Assembly (NCBI GenBank): GCA_910577885.1
Contig: CAJTNK010000001.1
Coordinates: 37,577 to 101,576 of the forward strand
Direction of reading: 5' to 3'
Origin: an uncultured Rikenella sp.
GTDB taxonomy: Bacteria; Bacteroidota; Bacteroidia; Bacteroidales; Rikenellaceae
DNA length: 64,000 nucleotides
Shown: one piece after another, positions 35,393 to 43,438 of the stretch
How positions within the stretch are numbered: the stretch's first letter is position 1
Layout: each line of letters begins with the position of its first letter
The notes under the pieces: generated by a model
The model's database searches: none
What the model was told of the DNA's origin: nothing
The model's input: the letters and a program-made list of their open reading frames with translations, nothing else
Position numbers and translations under genes: made by a program

Positions 35393-37137
35393 GGTCTTTC
35401 GTTTCGTTTCCTAAGGCCGCCCGACTGCCGCGCCGCCGGCGTCTTCTTATACCAGAAAAAATGGGCCTTCTGCCGCTCCTTCTCCTCGCGTGTACGCGCG
35501 ACATAGAGTCGTTCCCCCGTATACGGATCCCGCCCCGTATAGAACATCACCGAGCTCAAAGTCATCGGTGTCGGCGTGAGGTCCTGGACCTGTTCGAGCC
35601 GGAAGTTGAGCCGCCGCGTGATCTCCGCCAGCTCCCGCATATCCCCTTCGGTACACCCCGGATGGCTCGAAATAAAGTACGGTATCAGCTGATACGGCAG
35701 CCCCTCGCGCTCGCAAATCCCGCGAAACCGCGCATTCAACCCCTCGAACAAGGCAAACGACGGTTTCCGCATCAAGTTCAGCACCCGCTCCGAGGTATGC
35801 TCGGGCGCCACCTTGAGCCGCCCGCCGGTGTGGTGTTTCACCACCTCGTCCAGGTACGGCGACCCGTCGAACAGGTCGTACCGAATGCCGCTCCCGATAT
35901 ACGCGTGCCTCACCCCCTTCATTCCGCGGATCTTCCGGTAGAGCTCCAACAGCGGTCGATGGTCGTTATCCAGGTTCGGACACACCTTCGGAAAGATACA
36001 AGACGGCCTCGTACACCGTCCGCACAACTCCCGATTCCGCCCCCCCATCCGGTACATATTGGCCGACGGCCCGCCGATATCAGAAAGATTTCCCCGGAAA
36101 TCGGCCATCTGCGTAATGCGTTCCACCTCGCGCAGAATCGACCCCTCGCTCCGCGACGAGATGAACTTTCCCTGATGGGCCGAGATGGTGCAGAAACTGC
36201 ACCCCCCGAAACACCCCCGGTGCAGATTGACCGAGTGTTTTATCATCTCGTAAGCCGAGATCGCCCCTTTCCCGTCATACCGCGGATGGGGCAACCGGGT
36301 GTACGGCAGGTCGAAACTACGGTCCATCTCGGCCTCCGTCAGGTAAGGGTAGGGCGGATTGACGACCACATACCGATCGCCGACCCGTTCCGCCAAGACA
36401 GAGGCCTCGACCCGGTTGGACTCCGTTTCGATGCGGGTGAAATTCTCGCCGAATTTCTCCGGCGACTCCACGCACGCTTCATACGAATGCAACAGGCAAG
36501 CCCCCTCCGGAGCCCGATCCGCGAGGTAGGCCACCTGCGGCAGCCGGGACAGCCGTTTGAGGTTGAAACCGTTGTGCAACCGCCGGGCCATCTCGACCAC
36601 CACGCGGTCGCCCATCCCATAGGTCAGCAGATCGGCCCCGCTCTCGACCAGGAACGACGGCCGCAAGCGATCCTCCCAATAGTCGTAATGGGTCAACCTC
36701 CTGAGCGACGCCTCGATCCCCCCGACCACCACCGGCACCTCCGGATAGAGCCGCTTGAGGATTCGCGTATAGACCAGCGTAGGGTAGTCCGGCCGCTGCC
36801 CGGCGCGTCCGCCCGGCGTATAGGCATCGTCCGACCGCCTGCGCCGCGTGGCGGTGTAATGGTTCACCATCGAGTCCATCGCTCCGGCCGAGACGCCGAA
36901 GAAGAGCCTCGGTTTCCCCAGTTTGCGGAAGTCGCGCAGGTCGTCCCGCCAGTTCGGCTGCGGCACGATCGCCACCCGATAGCCCTCGGCCTCCAACAGC
37001 CGCCCGATCACCGCCGCCCCGAATGCCGGGTGGTCCACATAGGCGTCGCCGGTGAAAAGAATGACATCCAATTCTTCCCACCCGCGCGCCTCCACCTCGC
37101 GGACCGAAGTGGGCAAGAATGCGTTCGGTGAAACCAT
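35350..37137 (-). CDS. ygiQ: Radical SAM protein YgiQ (UPF0313)
   Basis: A 595-residue radical SAM protein of unknown reaction. The N-terminal cobalamin-like/UPF0313 part contains FFGVSAGAMDSMVNHYTATR; the cluster motif CFGGCSFC has cysteines 309, 313 and 316, then TISAHQGKFISSRSEGSI. The C-terminal region has ECREGxPYQL-like and YTGRDPYTGE blocks typical of the family. The ATG at 37137 (MVSPNAFLPTS) matches family starts; the longer frame from 37350 is antisense noise. It overlaps dnaB by 43 bases and follows the DJ-1 gene by 17. Confidence 0.92.
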   Translation of the reverse strand: MVSPNAFLPTSVREVEARGWEELDVILFTGDAYVDHPAFGAAVIGRLLEAEGYRVAIVPQPNWRDDLRDFRKLGKPRLFFGVSAGAMDSMVNHYTATRRRRSDDAYTPGGRAGQRPDYPTLVYTRILKRLYPEVPVVVGGIEASLRRLTHYDYWEDRLRPSFLVESGADLLTYGMGDRVVVEMARRLHNGFNLKRLSRLPQVAYLADRAPEGACLLHSYEACVESPEKFGENFTRIETESNRVEASVLAERVGDRYVVVNPPYPYLTEAEMDRSFDLPYTRLPHPRYDGKGAISAYEMIKHSVNLHRGCFGGCSFCTISAHQGKFISSRSEGSILREVERITQMADFRGNLSDIGGPSANMYRMGGRNRELCGRCTRPSCIFPKVCPNLDNDHRPLLELYRKIRGMKGVRHAYIGSGIRYDLFDGSPYLDEVVKHHTGGRLKVAPEHTSERVLNLMRKPSFALFEGLNARFRGICEREGLPYQLIPYFISSHPGCTEGDMRELAEITRRLNFRLEQVQDLTPTPMTLSSVMFYTGRDPYTGERLYVARTREEKERQKAHFFWYKKTPAARQSGGLRKRNERPWQRTTNKTRKRDR

Positions 37138-37154
37138 CACAACAACCTCTCTTT

Positions 37155-37733
37155 TTAAGCGGTATAGAGCCCCCGTTTCTGGAACGTGTAATCGGCCTCG
37201 ATGCGTTCCGGCTCGTCGGCCTCCAGCAACAGCAGCAACTCCCGGGCAAACTCCAGGTATCCCGTCCCGTTGGCCGTCACCATTCCGCCGTCGACCACCG
37301 CCTGCCGCTCCACGTACCCCGCCCGGTTCGTGTACCGCTCGCCGCCCCACTCCTCGAGCCGCTCCAGTGTATTCCCCGTGTGCCGCACGTCGTTCAAAAA
37401 CCCGTGCGCCGCCAAAAACGAAGCCCCGTTACAGATCCCGCCGACCACCTTCCCCCGCTCCCGCGCACTCCGCACCAGCTCAACCACCCGTTCCGCCTCC
37501 TTCGACTGCCAGCCCGTTCCGCCGATCAGCACCACCGCCGCATAATCCTTCGGCAGCGTCTCCAGGTCATAGTCCGGCAAGGTCCGGAAACCGCCCATCG
37601 ACACCACCGCCTCCCGCGTAGGCCCCACCACCCGCGGCACATACCGGCCACCGGCCCGCAAACCGCCGGCCAAAAACGCGCTCTCCCAATCCGAATACTC
37701 GTCCAACAGGACCAACAATACCTCTTTTTTCAT
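37155..37733 (-). CDS. DJ-1/PfpI family protein
   Basis: A 192-residue class I glutamine amidotransferase-like protein. The nucleophile elbow GGICNGASFLAAHG holds the conserved Cys, preceded by AAVVLIGGTGW. Members act as glyoxalases, deglycases or chaperones; this one resembles transcription-regulator-like PfpI proteins but has no DNA-binding part. ATG at 37733 (MKKEVLLVLL) is preferred to an ATG at 37748. It lies 19 bases after queA and 17 before ygiQ. Confidence 0.85.
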   Translation of the reverse strand: MKKEVLLVLLDEYSDWESAFLAGGLRAGGRYVPRVVGPTREAVVSMGGFRTLPDYDLETLPKDYAAVVLIGGTGWQSKEAERVVELVRSARERGKVVGGICNGASFLAAHGFLNDVRHTGNTLERLEEWGGERYTNRAGYVERQAVVDGGMVTANGTGYLEFARELLLLLEADEPERIEADYTFQKRGLYTA

Positions 37734-37752
37734 ACTATCTATGCTCATTGTT

Positions 37753-38953
37753 TCATTTTTCGTCAGGTAACAACAGCGACGAGTCCCCGTAGCTCAAGAA
37801 ACGAAACCCATGCTCCAGTGCATAGGCGTAAATCTCCCGCCACCGCTCGCCGACCAAAGCCGAAATCAAGAGCAGCAGCGTACTTTGCGGCTGGTGGAAA
37901 TTGGTAATCAGCCCCCGCACGGTCCGCCACCGGTAGCCCGGCACGATCATGATCTCCGTAGCCGCCTGCAGCCGCTCCAGCCCCCTGCGTCGCATCCACC
38001 CGGCCAACGCCCGCAGCGGTTCGGCCGCATTCCGTTCCGTCGCCCCGTTTTCGTAGGCCTCCCACTGTCCGACCCGCCGCTCCGGTTCGGCCTCGCCCCG
38101 CAACAGCACCCGCTCGCCCAGCACCGCCAGCGACTCCAACGTCCGCACCGAGGTGGTCCCCACTGCCACGATCCCCGCTCCGGCAACCGCCTCGGCCAAC
38201 CGGCCGAGCGTCTCGCGGTCGACCTGAAATATGATGCTCCCTCGCATCCGCCGCCTTGACCGGCAGGAAGGTCCCCGCCCCGACGTGCAGCGTCACCTCC
38301 GCCACCCCGAAACCCCGCTCCGGCAGCGACGCGATAATCTCGGGCATAAAGTGCAACCCGGCGGTCGGCGCCGCCACCGACCCCTCCCACCGCGAATAGA
38401 CCGTCTGATAACGCACCGTGTCGATCTCCTCGCTCTCGCGACACAAGTAGGGCGGTATCGGCGTCCGTCCCAAGAGTTCCAGCAGTTCGCCGAAGGTATG
38501 CTCCGAGCTCCACGCGAATCGCACCCGATCGTCACCCTCAGCGTCAACCATCCGTTCAGCCGACAAGCCCCCCCCCTCATAATCGATTGTCAACGCCCCC
38601 TCTTTCCACTTCTTGGCATTCCCCACGATGCAATGCCACACCCCGGAACCCCGCACTGCAAAAGCCCGCTCGTAATCGGCCGGGTTGGCCGGCTCCAGGC
38701 AGAACACCTCGATCCGCGCCCCGGTCGCCTTGTGGAACAGAAGCCGCGCCCGGACGACCCGCGTATTGTTGAAAACGACCGTCACCCCGGCAGGCAGATC
38801 ATCCGCCACATTCCGGAACACGCTTTCGCCGATCTCGCCGCCACGGTAAAGCAAAAGTTTGGACTCCGCCCGATCATCCAGCGGAAACCGCGCGATCCGG
38901 GCGTCCGGTAACGCGTAGTCGAATTCCGCCATATCTATTGCCGTCTCCATCAA
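37753..38953 (-). pseudogene. queA: tRNA preQ1 ribosyltransferase-isomerase, frameshifted in this sequence
   Basis: QueA adds the epoxycyclopentanediol ring precursor from SAM to preQ1 in tRNA. The first part reads normally from ATG 38953 or 38932 (MAEFDYALPDARIARFPLDD) through VFNNTRVVRARL, AAPTAGLHF and [18 protein letters not shown]. It then changes frame at about 38238; the rest ([48 protein letters not shown]) lies in the +1 frame and ends at 37753. Intact proteins have a few more residues (an H-x-MH-x-E stretch) at the junction, so a deletion of about 11 or 14 bases is likely. Unless an assembly error, the enzyme is inactive. Confidence 0.9.
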
Positions 38954-38959
38954 AACCGT

Positions 38960-38967
38960 TAAATTTG
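38960..38967 (+). promoter_or_regulatory. DUF2027/Smr gene promoter -7 box (TAAATTTG)
   Basis: Perfect TAnnTTTG match 20 bases before the ATG at 38988, three bases from an opposite-facing TAAATTTG. Confidence 0.6.
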
Positions 38968-38969
38968 TG

Positions 38970-38977
38970 CAAATTTA
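38970..38977 (-). promoter_or_regulatory. queA operon promoter -7 box (TAAATTTG)
   Basis: Reverse-strand TAAATTTG, forming a near-palindrome with the divergent promoter. Transcription start near 38964 would leave an 11-base leader for ATG 38953 or 32 bases for ATG 38932. Confidence 0.55.
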
Positions 38978-38987
38978 GCGATAAACT

Positions 38988-40208
38988 ATGATTAAAGCAG
39001 GCAGCCGGGTGAAATTCGTCTCGGATACGGGGGTGGGCATCGTTCGCTCCATACGGGGCAACATGGCCTATGTCGAGGTGGAGGACGGATTCGAGATTCC
39101 GGCACTCATCAGCGATATCGTGGAGGTGGAGATCGAGCAGGAGAATGCGGCGATCGTCAAGATCGGCCCTTCGGACCCGAAACCCGCTGCCGCGGGACGC
39201 CCCGCCGACGGTGTGACCCAAACGAAAAAACAACGGGCGACGGTCAGAGGTTTGAATAACTATGGTCGGGTTTCGCTGGCGGACGATTACGAGGACGACG
39301 AGCCGATCGACCTCTCGAAACTGCGCAAAAACTTCACGACCACTGTGGCCGAGACCACCGTGGACCGGACTCCGGCCGCGCCGGAAAAGGCACCGTGGGA
39401 GGTGTACGACTACACGGTCCTGTTGCTCTTCGTGCCGGCAAGCGAGGGGACGGACAAGCCGGCCGAAGCGGCCGACTTGGAGGCCTGGCTGGTGAACGAC
39501 AGCAGCTATACGCTGTTCTACAACATCGCACAGCGGGAGCAGCGGGGCGGAGGGACTTTCGTACGGACGCTCGACAGCGGGACGCTGGGGGCGGATTCGA
39601 AACAGAAAATCAAACTCTACCGGCGGGCGGAACTGGCCGAGATTTCGACCCTGCATATCAGCTTACTGCCGCACAAGGCGACGGCTTTCGTGCCTCGGGC
39701 GGTAGAGGCGTTCGACCTGGAGTTGCACCCGCTGAAATTCGTGCGGCCGGCTTCGTTTACCGAAAACGACTATTTCGACGCACCGGCCGTGGTTTTCACG
39801 CTGGCTTCGTCGGACGAGGCAACGGACACCGCTTCGCCGGTGATCCCGACCCCGGCGGCGACGCACCAACAGCCCAAAGAGAAACCGGCTCCGCACACCG
39901 CCTCCTCATCCCGTGACGAGGAGGTGGTGGACCTCCACGCCGAAGAGATCCTCGACTCGACCGACGGAATGGCCTCGGGCGAGGTCCTCAAAGCACAATT
40001 GGCTCGTTTCACGGTGGCTTTGGAGGGAGCGCTCAAAGCGGGCGGAAAATCAACCCCGAAACGAATCGTCTTTATCCACGGAGTCGGAAAAGGCAAACTG
40101 CGCTACGAGATCGAAAAAGAACTCCGACGCAACTACCCGAAACTACGCTACCAAGATGCTTCGTTCGCGGAGTACGGATACGGCGCGATCATGATTTTCC
40201 TAAAATAA
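38988..40208 (+). CDS. DUF2027/Smr domain protein (MutS2-like C-terminus)
   Basis: A 406-residue protein. The N-terminal segment MIKAGSRVKFVSDTGVGIVR is a small barrel as in DUF2027 proteins; the middle (about 130-260) is the DUF2027 body; an acidic, proline/threonine-rich linker (about 270-330) leads to a C-terminal Smr domain with RIVFIHGVGKGKLRYEIEKE. The HGxGxG motif is the Smr signature, associated with nuclease or RNA-binding activity. Function in Bacteroidota is unknown. It has its own promoter, divergent from queA, and is followed 2 bases later by repeat copy F. Confidence 0.88.
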   Translation: MIKAGSRVKFVSDTGVGIVRSIRGNMAYVEVEDGFEIPALISDIVEVEIEQENAAIVKIGPSDPKPAAAGRPADGVTQTKKQRATVRGLNNYGRVSLADDYEDDEPIDLSKLRKNFTTTVAETTVDRTPAAPEKAPWEVYDYTVLLLFVPASEGTDKPAEAADLEAWLVNDSSYTLFYNIAQREQRGGGTFVRTLDSGTLGADSKQKIKLYRRAELAEISTLHISLLPHKATAFVPRAVEAFDLELHPLKFVRPASFTENDYFDAPAVVFTLASSDEATDTASPVIPTPAATHQQPKEKPAPHTASSSRDEEVVDLHAEEILDSTDGMASGEVLKAQLARFTVALEGALKAGGKSTPKRIVFIHGVGKGKLRYEIEKELRRNYPKLRYQDASFAEYGYGAIMIFLK

Positions 40209-40210
40209 CT

Positions 40211-40556
40211 GTACGTTTAGTTATATACCCGTTCTTTAGCGACGGGAGGGTACTGTTCTTTTTGTGAACAAAAAGAACCAAAAAAACTTTCGGGAATGCT
40301 TCGCATTCCATGGGCTGCCGTAGTCAAGAGCCTTGGGGACTCTTGTTCTGGGTGGGGACGTTTGGCGCGGGCGCGATGAAGCAGTAATAACCTTACGCGC
40401 CCCGCCGAACGCCCCACCCACAATCGGGCCAGAGCATTAGATTGCGGATGCCTAAGGCGTAGCGTATGCTATCTCAAAAGTTTTTGGTGCCGCTTTTTTC
40501 AAAAAGCGGCAGTTCCTGCCCGTAGCCAATGAATAGGATATGTAATTTAAACGTAC
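40211..40556. repeat. Palindromic intergenic element, copy F (inverted orientation), upstream of rnpB
   Basis: A 346-bp element with ends GTACGTTTAGTTATA and TAATTTAAACGTAC. Compared with copies B, D, E and G it is reversed: the GGAATGCTTCGCATTCC side hairpin is on the left and the AGCGTATGCT one on the right. Mini-hairpins GTTCTTTTTG/CAAAAAGAAC (left) and GCCGCTTTTTT/AAAAAGCGGC (right); central stem GGGTGGGG/CCCCACCC with inner GGCGCG/CGCGCC. It ends 17 bases before rnpB. Confidence 0.9.
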
Positions 40557-40572
40557 AAATATTAATATCATA

Positions 40573-41022
40573 GAAGCAAGGGGGCTCTGCCGCTGCTTTC
40601 GACGCCGCCTTCGGGTCGGTGAATCGGGAGGGGAGGAAAGTCCGGGCAACATAGGGCGCCGCACTGGTGAAAGTGCCAGACGGGCGAGAGCTCGTGCAGC
40701 CGTAACAGAGAACGACCGCCGTTTTTTTGCGTGAGCAGAGGGACGGTAAGGGTGAAAAGGTGGGGTAAGAGCCCACCGGTGTCGTCGGTGACGTCGACAG
40801 CCGTACGGCCTGCGGGTTGCAAGACCATGTACACCGATGTCGAGACGCATCTTCCGGGGTGTGTTTCCGAAGGACTGCCCGTCCGAGTCGGGGGGTAGGT
40901 TGCTGACGATCCGGCGGGCAACCGCCGGGCTGGATAAATGGCAGAGGCTTTTCAGAGCGGGTAAGCGCACTCGCGCAGTGCCGCCGCGAAAAGTACAGAA
41001 CCCGGCTTACACCCCTTGCTTT
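40573..41022 (+). ncRNA. rnpB: RNase P RNA
   Basis: About 450 nt. The universal core GAGGGGAGGAAAGTCCGGGC lies at about 40627-40647, ACAGAGAACGACCGCC follows, and the 3' core is ACAGAACCCGGCTTAC near 40995-41010. P1 is formed by AAGCAAGGGG at 40574 and CCCCTTGCTT at 41012-41021, followed by a T run that terminates transcription. It processes tRNA 5' ends with RnpA. No consensus promoter is seen in the 16 bases between repeat F and P1. Confidence 0.93.
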
Positions 41023-41044
41023 TTTTTCTTTTTTCGTATCTTTG
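41017..41044 (+). promoter_or_regulatory. Promoter of the lipoprotein gene (TTG, 18 bp, TATCTTTG)
   Basis: TTG at 41016-41018 and TATCTTTG at 41037-41044. The promoter overlaps the rnpB terminator T run. The transcript would carry a leader of about 260 bases containing a long hairpin. Confidence 0.6.
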
Positions 41045-41100
41045 CGGAGAACAAACGATGATTTGCCGATGAGATAAACCTCTCTTTGTAAGACATACAT

Positions 41101-41264
41101 AAAAAGCGTTAGCTTACTTTTTGCTATCCAAAATCGCCAATTTTTAGAAGCAACCAAAAGTAAAGCGGTAACGCTCACGTGGCGACACGTGGGCTTTACT
41201 TATTTGGTTGCACGGTGTTTGGCGATACCTGGATAGCAAATAAGATCAAAGGCCCACGCTTTTT
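41101..41264 (+). repeat. 164-bp imperfect long hairpin in the leader of the lipoprotein gene
   Basis: Five blocks pair in nested order: AAAAAGCGT (41101) with ACGCTTTTT (41256), TTTGCTATCC (41120) with GGATAGCAAA (41231), ATCGCCAA (41133) with TTGGCGAT (41219), GCAACCAAA (41150) with TTTGGTTGC (41203), AGTAAAGC (41159) with GCTTTACT (41193). The apical loop contains CACGTG twice. No open frame. It could be a regulatory RNA structure or a small mobile palindrome. Confidence 0.8.
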
Positions 41265-41309
41265 GTTTGTATACGTTCCTTTTTACTCACCAAAACAAAC
41301 AAAAAAGCC

Positions 41310-42605
41310 ATGAGAAAAATTCTTCTCTTGTTGGGTCTCGGCCTCGTCGCCCTGACCGGATGTAAGAAAGATTCGACCCCATCGTTGGTCGAAAATCCGA
41401 TTCTGCCTCCTTCTACAGAAACATTCGCGCCGGGAGCGGCGGTAACTATCAAAGGCTCGGGCTTCACCGATGCGGACGAAATCTGGTTCCGCGCTCAGAC
41501 CAAAGCCACGGACGACATTCAGGCTACGATCACCAAACAGACTGCCACCGAAATCACCTTTATCGTCCCGCAGGGACTTCCGGCGGGCGAACAGACCGTT
41601 CTGCTCAAACGCGACGACCAAGAGATGCCTCTCGGCAAAATTACCGTAGCCGAAGCGACTACTTCCACCAAGCTCTATGCAATCGGTTCAACTGACGACA
41701 GTGATACCGAGGTTCTTTGGGAGATCGACAAAACCACAGGCGAACTGACCGAAATCGTAAAGTTGCCAACAGAATCCAATGAGGATTCGTTTGAATCTCC
41801 TGTAGTGGACCCGACCAACGGCAATATCTATCTCTATCAATGGATTGAAACAACAGATGCGCTCGATCTGTATCGTATAAACCCGGCTAACAAAATGCTT
41901 GAAAAAATCGGGCGACTAAAAGAGGGAATCGAAGATACTCACTATGATTTGTGTGTGATTGATAACCGGTTGCATGCTTTGATCGAAAAAGAACAGTATG
42001 AAAACGAAGATAATCAAGAGACATTCTACTCTTTAGTTGCGATAGACCCGAATACCGCCGAACAAACCTTAGTCGCCGATTTCGGATCGCTGCACCAGGC
42101 CCTGAATATTCCACTTTCCGTATCTGCCGGTTTAGAGGGTGAGGGAAAATTTTTCGGCTATGATATGGCTACGAAAAGTTTAATTGTACCGATATTTAAG
42201 GATGTAGAGGGCGATTGTTGGCAATTAACTCGATTCGACATTGTCAACCAAAAGATTATCCCCGGAGTCGGGAGTTCTGACAATTACATATCTCTTTTCG
42301 TGAAAGATAGCAAGGCTTGTGGGGCATTCTATAATGACGACATAAACACTGTCGATTTTCGAGTGATTGACACGGAAAATCTGACGATCGGCGAATCGCT
42401 GGGAAGTGCTTTCACGGGGAGTAACAATAAATTCTTTGAGGAGACTTGGGCTTACGATGCTGCCACGGGTAAAGGCTACACGACAATTGCTGATGATTCT
42501 TCGGACGAGTATAGTGCCTTCGGTGCTTTTGATTTCAACACCAAGGAGTTCAAAGAAATTAAGCAATACACCAACGGCATTGGGCTGTGGACGATATTCA
42601 ATTAG
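41310..42605 (+). CDS. Lipoprotein with IPT/TIG domain and WD/Kelch-like C-terminal region
   Basis: A 431-residue lipoprotein: MRKILLLLGLGLVALTGC is a signal peptide with lipobox and acylated Cys18. Residues about 28-115 look like an IPT/TIG immunoglobulin-like domain (ETFAPGAAVTIKGSGFTDAD). The remainder (about 125-431) has repeating strands of the form VDPTNGNIYLYQW, ALVAIDPNTAEQTLVADF and AYDAATGKGYT, suggesting a beta-propeller. Such surface lipoproteins in Bacteroidota bind glycans or proteins, but the ligand is unknown. The second half is more AT-rich than neighbours. It has a long structured leader and a strong terminator. Confidence 0.75.
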   Translation: MRKILLLLGLGLVALTGCKKDSTPSLVENPILPPSTETFAPGAAVTIKGSGFTDADEIWFRAQTKATDDIQATITKQTATEITFIVPQGLPAGEQTVLLKRDDQEMPLGKITVAEATTSTKLYAIGSTDDSDTEVLWEIDKTTGELTEIVKLPTESNEDSFESPVVDPTNGNIYLYQWIETTDALDLYRINPANKMLEKIGRLKEGIEDTHYDLCVIDNRLHALIEKEQYENEDNQETFYSLVAIDPNTAEQTLVADFGSLHQALNIPLSVSAGLEGEGKFFGYDMATKSLIVPIFKDVEGDCWQLTRFDIVNQKIIPGVGSSDNYISLFVKDSKACGAFYNDDINTVDFRVIDTENLTIGESLGSAFTGSNNKFFEETWAYDAATGKGYTTIADDSSDEYSAFGAFDFNTKEFKEIKQYTNGIGLWTIFN

Positions 42606-42631
42606 CGCGCCCTTCAGGAGCGCAAAAACAA

Positions 42632-42679
42632 GCGGGTCGCCTTTTCCTCGTCGGTGGGAAAAGGCGACCCGCCCTTTTT
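42632..42679. terminator. Bidirectional terminator after the lipoprotein gene
   Basis: GCGGGTCGCCTTTTCC and GGAAAAGGCGACCCGC (16-bp arms) with TTTTT on the forward side and TTGTTTTTG on the reverse side; it also serves the convergent nadB/DUF4304-like transcript. Confidence 0.9.
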
Positions 42680-42694
42680 GGATAAAAGCCTCGC

Positions 42695-42731
42695 TCAGCA
42701 CCTCGAAAGCATCGGATAGTCCAGCGAAAAG
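42695..42731 (-). pseudogene. Duplicate fragment of the nadB 3' end
   Basis: Reverse strand encodes FSLDYPMLSRC then TGA, nearly identical to the true NadB end FSLDYPMLSRF at 43439. The DNA matches over about 37 bases with five differences, then diverges. It lies downstream of the DUF4304-like gene, next to the shared terminator, as if that gene had been inserted at the end of nadB. Confidence 0.75.
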
Positions 42732-42747
42732 CACACAGAGATCCGGC

Positions 42748-43425
42748 TCAAAGTCCCATAAAGAACCGCTGCAAGCGCCGTTTCCACGATCGCGACTCGG
42801 AGAAAGGACCCTGATTCGGTTCCAAGACGACAAACTCTTCCGGCAGTTGCTTATAGGCCGACAGCTCGCGAACCTGCTGCCTCCGCCGGGCGATCTGGTC
42901 GATCAGCTGCCGACGAACCTCCGGCCCCTCCTCGCCGGCCAACTTCTCCAACATGGACAGAGCATGACGCCACTTGCTCCGATTCACATCATCCCAGACT
43001 TCATCCACATAGTAGCGCGCATAGTTCAGGTCGGTCATCTGCCGGTATCGCTCCACCCGCCTCAACGCCTCCTGCACCACCAGCACACACCGCTCGCGGA
43101 ACACCTCGTCGTCGCCGTCGTAAGCCACGAACTGATTATCCCCCCCCAACGCCTTCCGCAGCTTTCCCGTGAAGTGCACCCGCACACAAGCATCCCACCT
43201 GAGATGCCGATCGACAATCTCGTCCGAATTCCATAGGAATATAGTCGCGATGTTACAAAACGTCCCCTTTTGCCAAGAGTGGGGTTGAAACTCGATCTCG
43301 ACAAGGAAGTAGCCGCAGTCGCACCACCACCGCCGCGACCGTCCGATCCGAACCATCCCGGCCGGTTTCAGTATCTCGGTCGCCACCTGATTCAGAATTA
43401 CCGTATGAGGTCCCGGTTTTCCCAT
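42748..43425 (-). CDS. DUF4304-like protein inserted downstream of nadB
   Basis: A 225-residue soluble protein. The N-terminal part, TVILNQVATEILKPAGMVRI then WWCDCGYFLVEIEFQPHSWQ, resembles DUF4304 proteins (small proteins of unknown function common in variable loci). The C-terminal half is helical and charged (RRVERYRQMTDLNYARYYVD) and ends in basic SRSWKRRLQRFFMGL. It starts 13 bases after the nadB stop and is followed by a copy of the nadB 3' end, suggesting acquisition by insertion. Family assignment is tentative. Confidence 0.6.
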   Translation of the reverse strand: MGKPGPHTVILNQVATEILKPAGMVRIGRSRRWWCDCGYFLVEIEFQPHSWQKGTFCNIATIFLWNSDEIVDRHLRWDACVRVHFTGKLRKALGGDNQFVAYDGDDEVFRERCVLVVQEALRRVERYRQMTDLNYARYYVDEVWDDVNRSKWRHALSMLEKLAGEEGPEVRRQLIDQIARRRQQVRELSAYKQLPEEFVVLEPNQGPFSESRSWKRRLQRFFMGL

Positions 43426-43438
43426 GATTCAAAGATTT

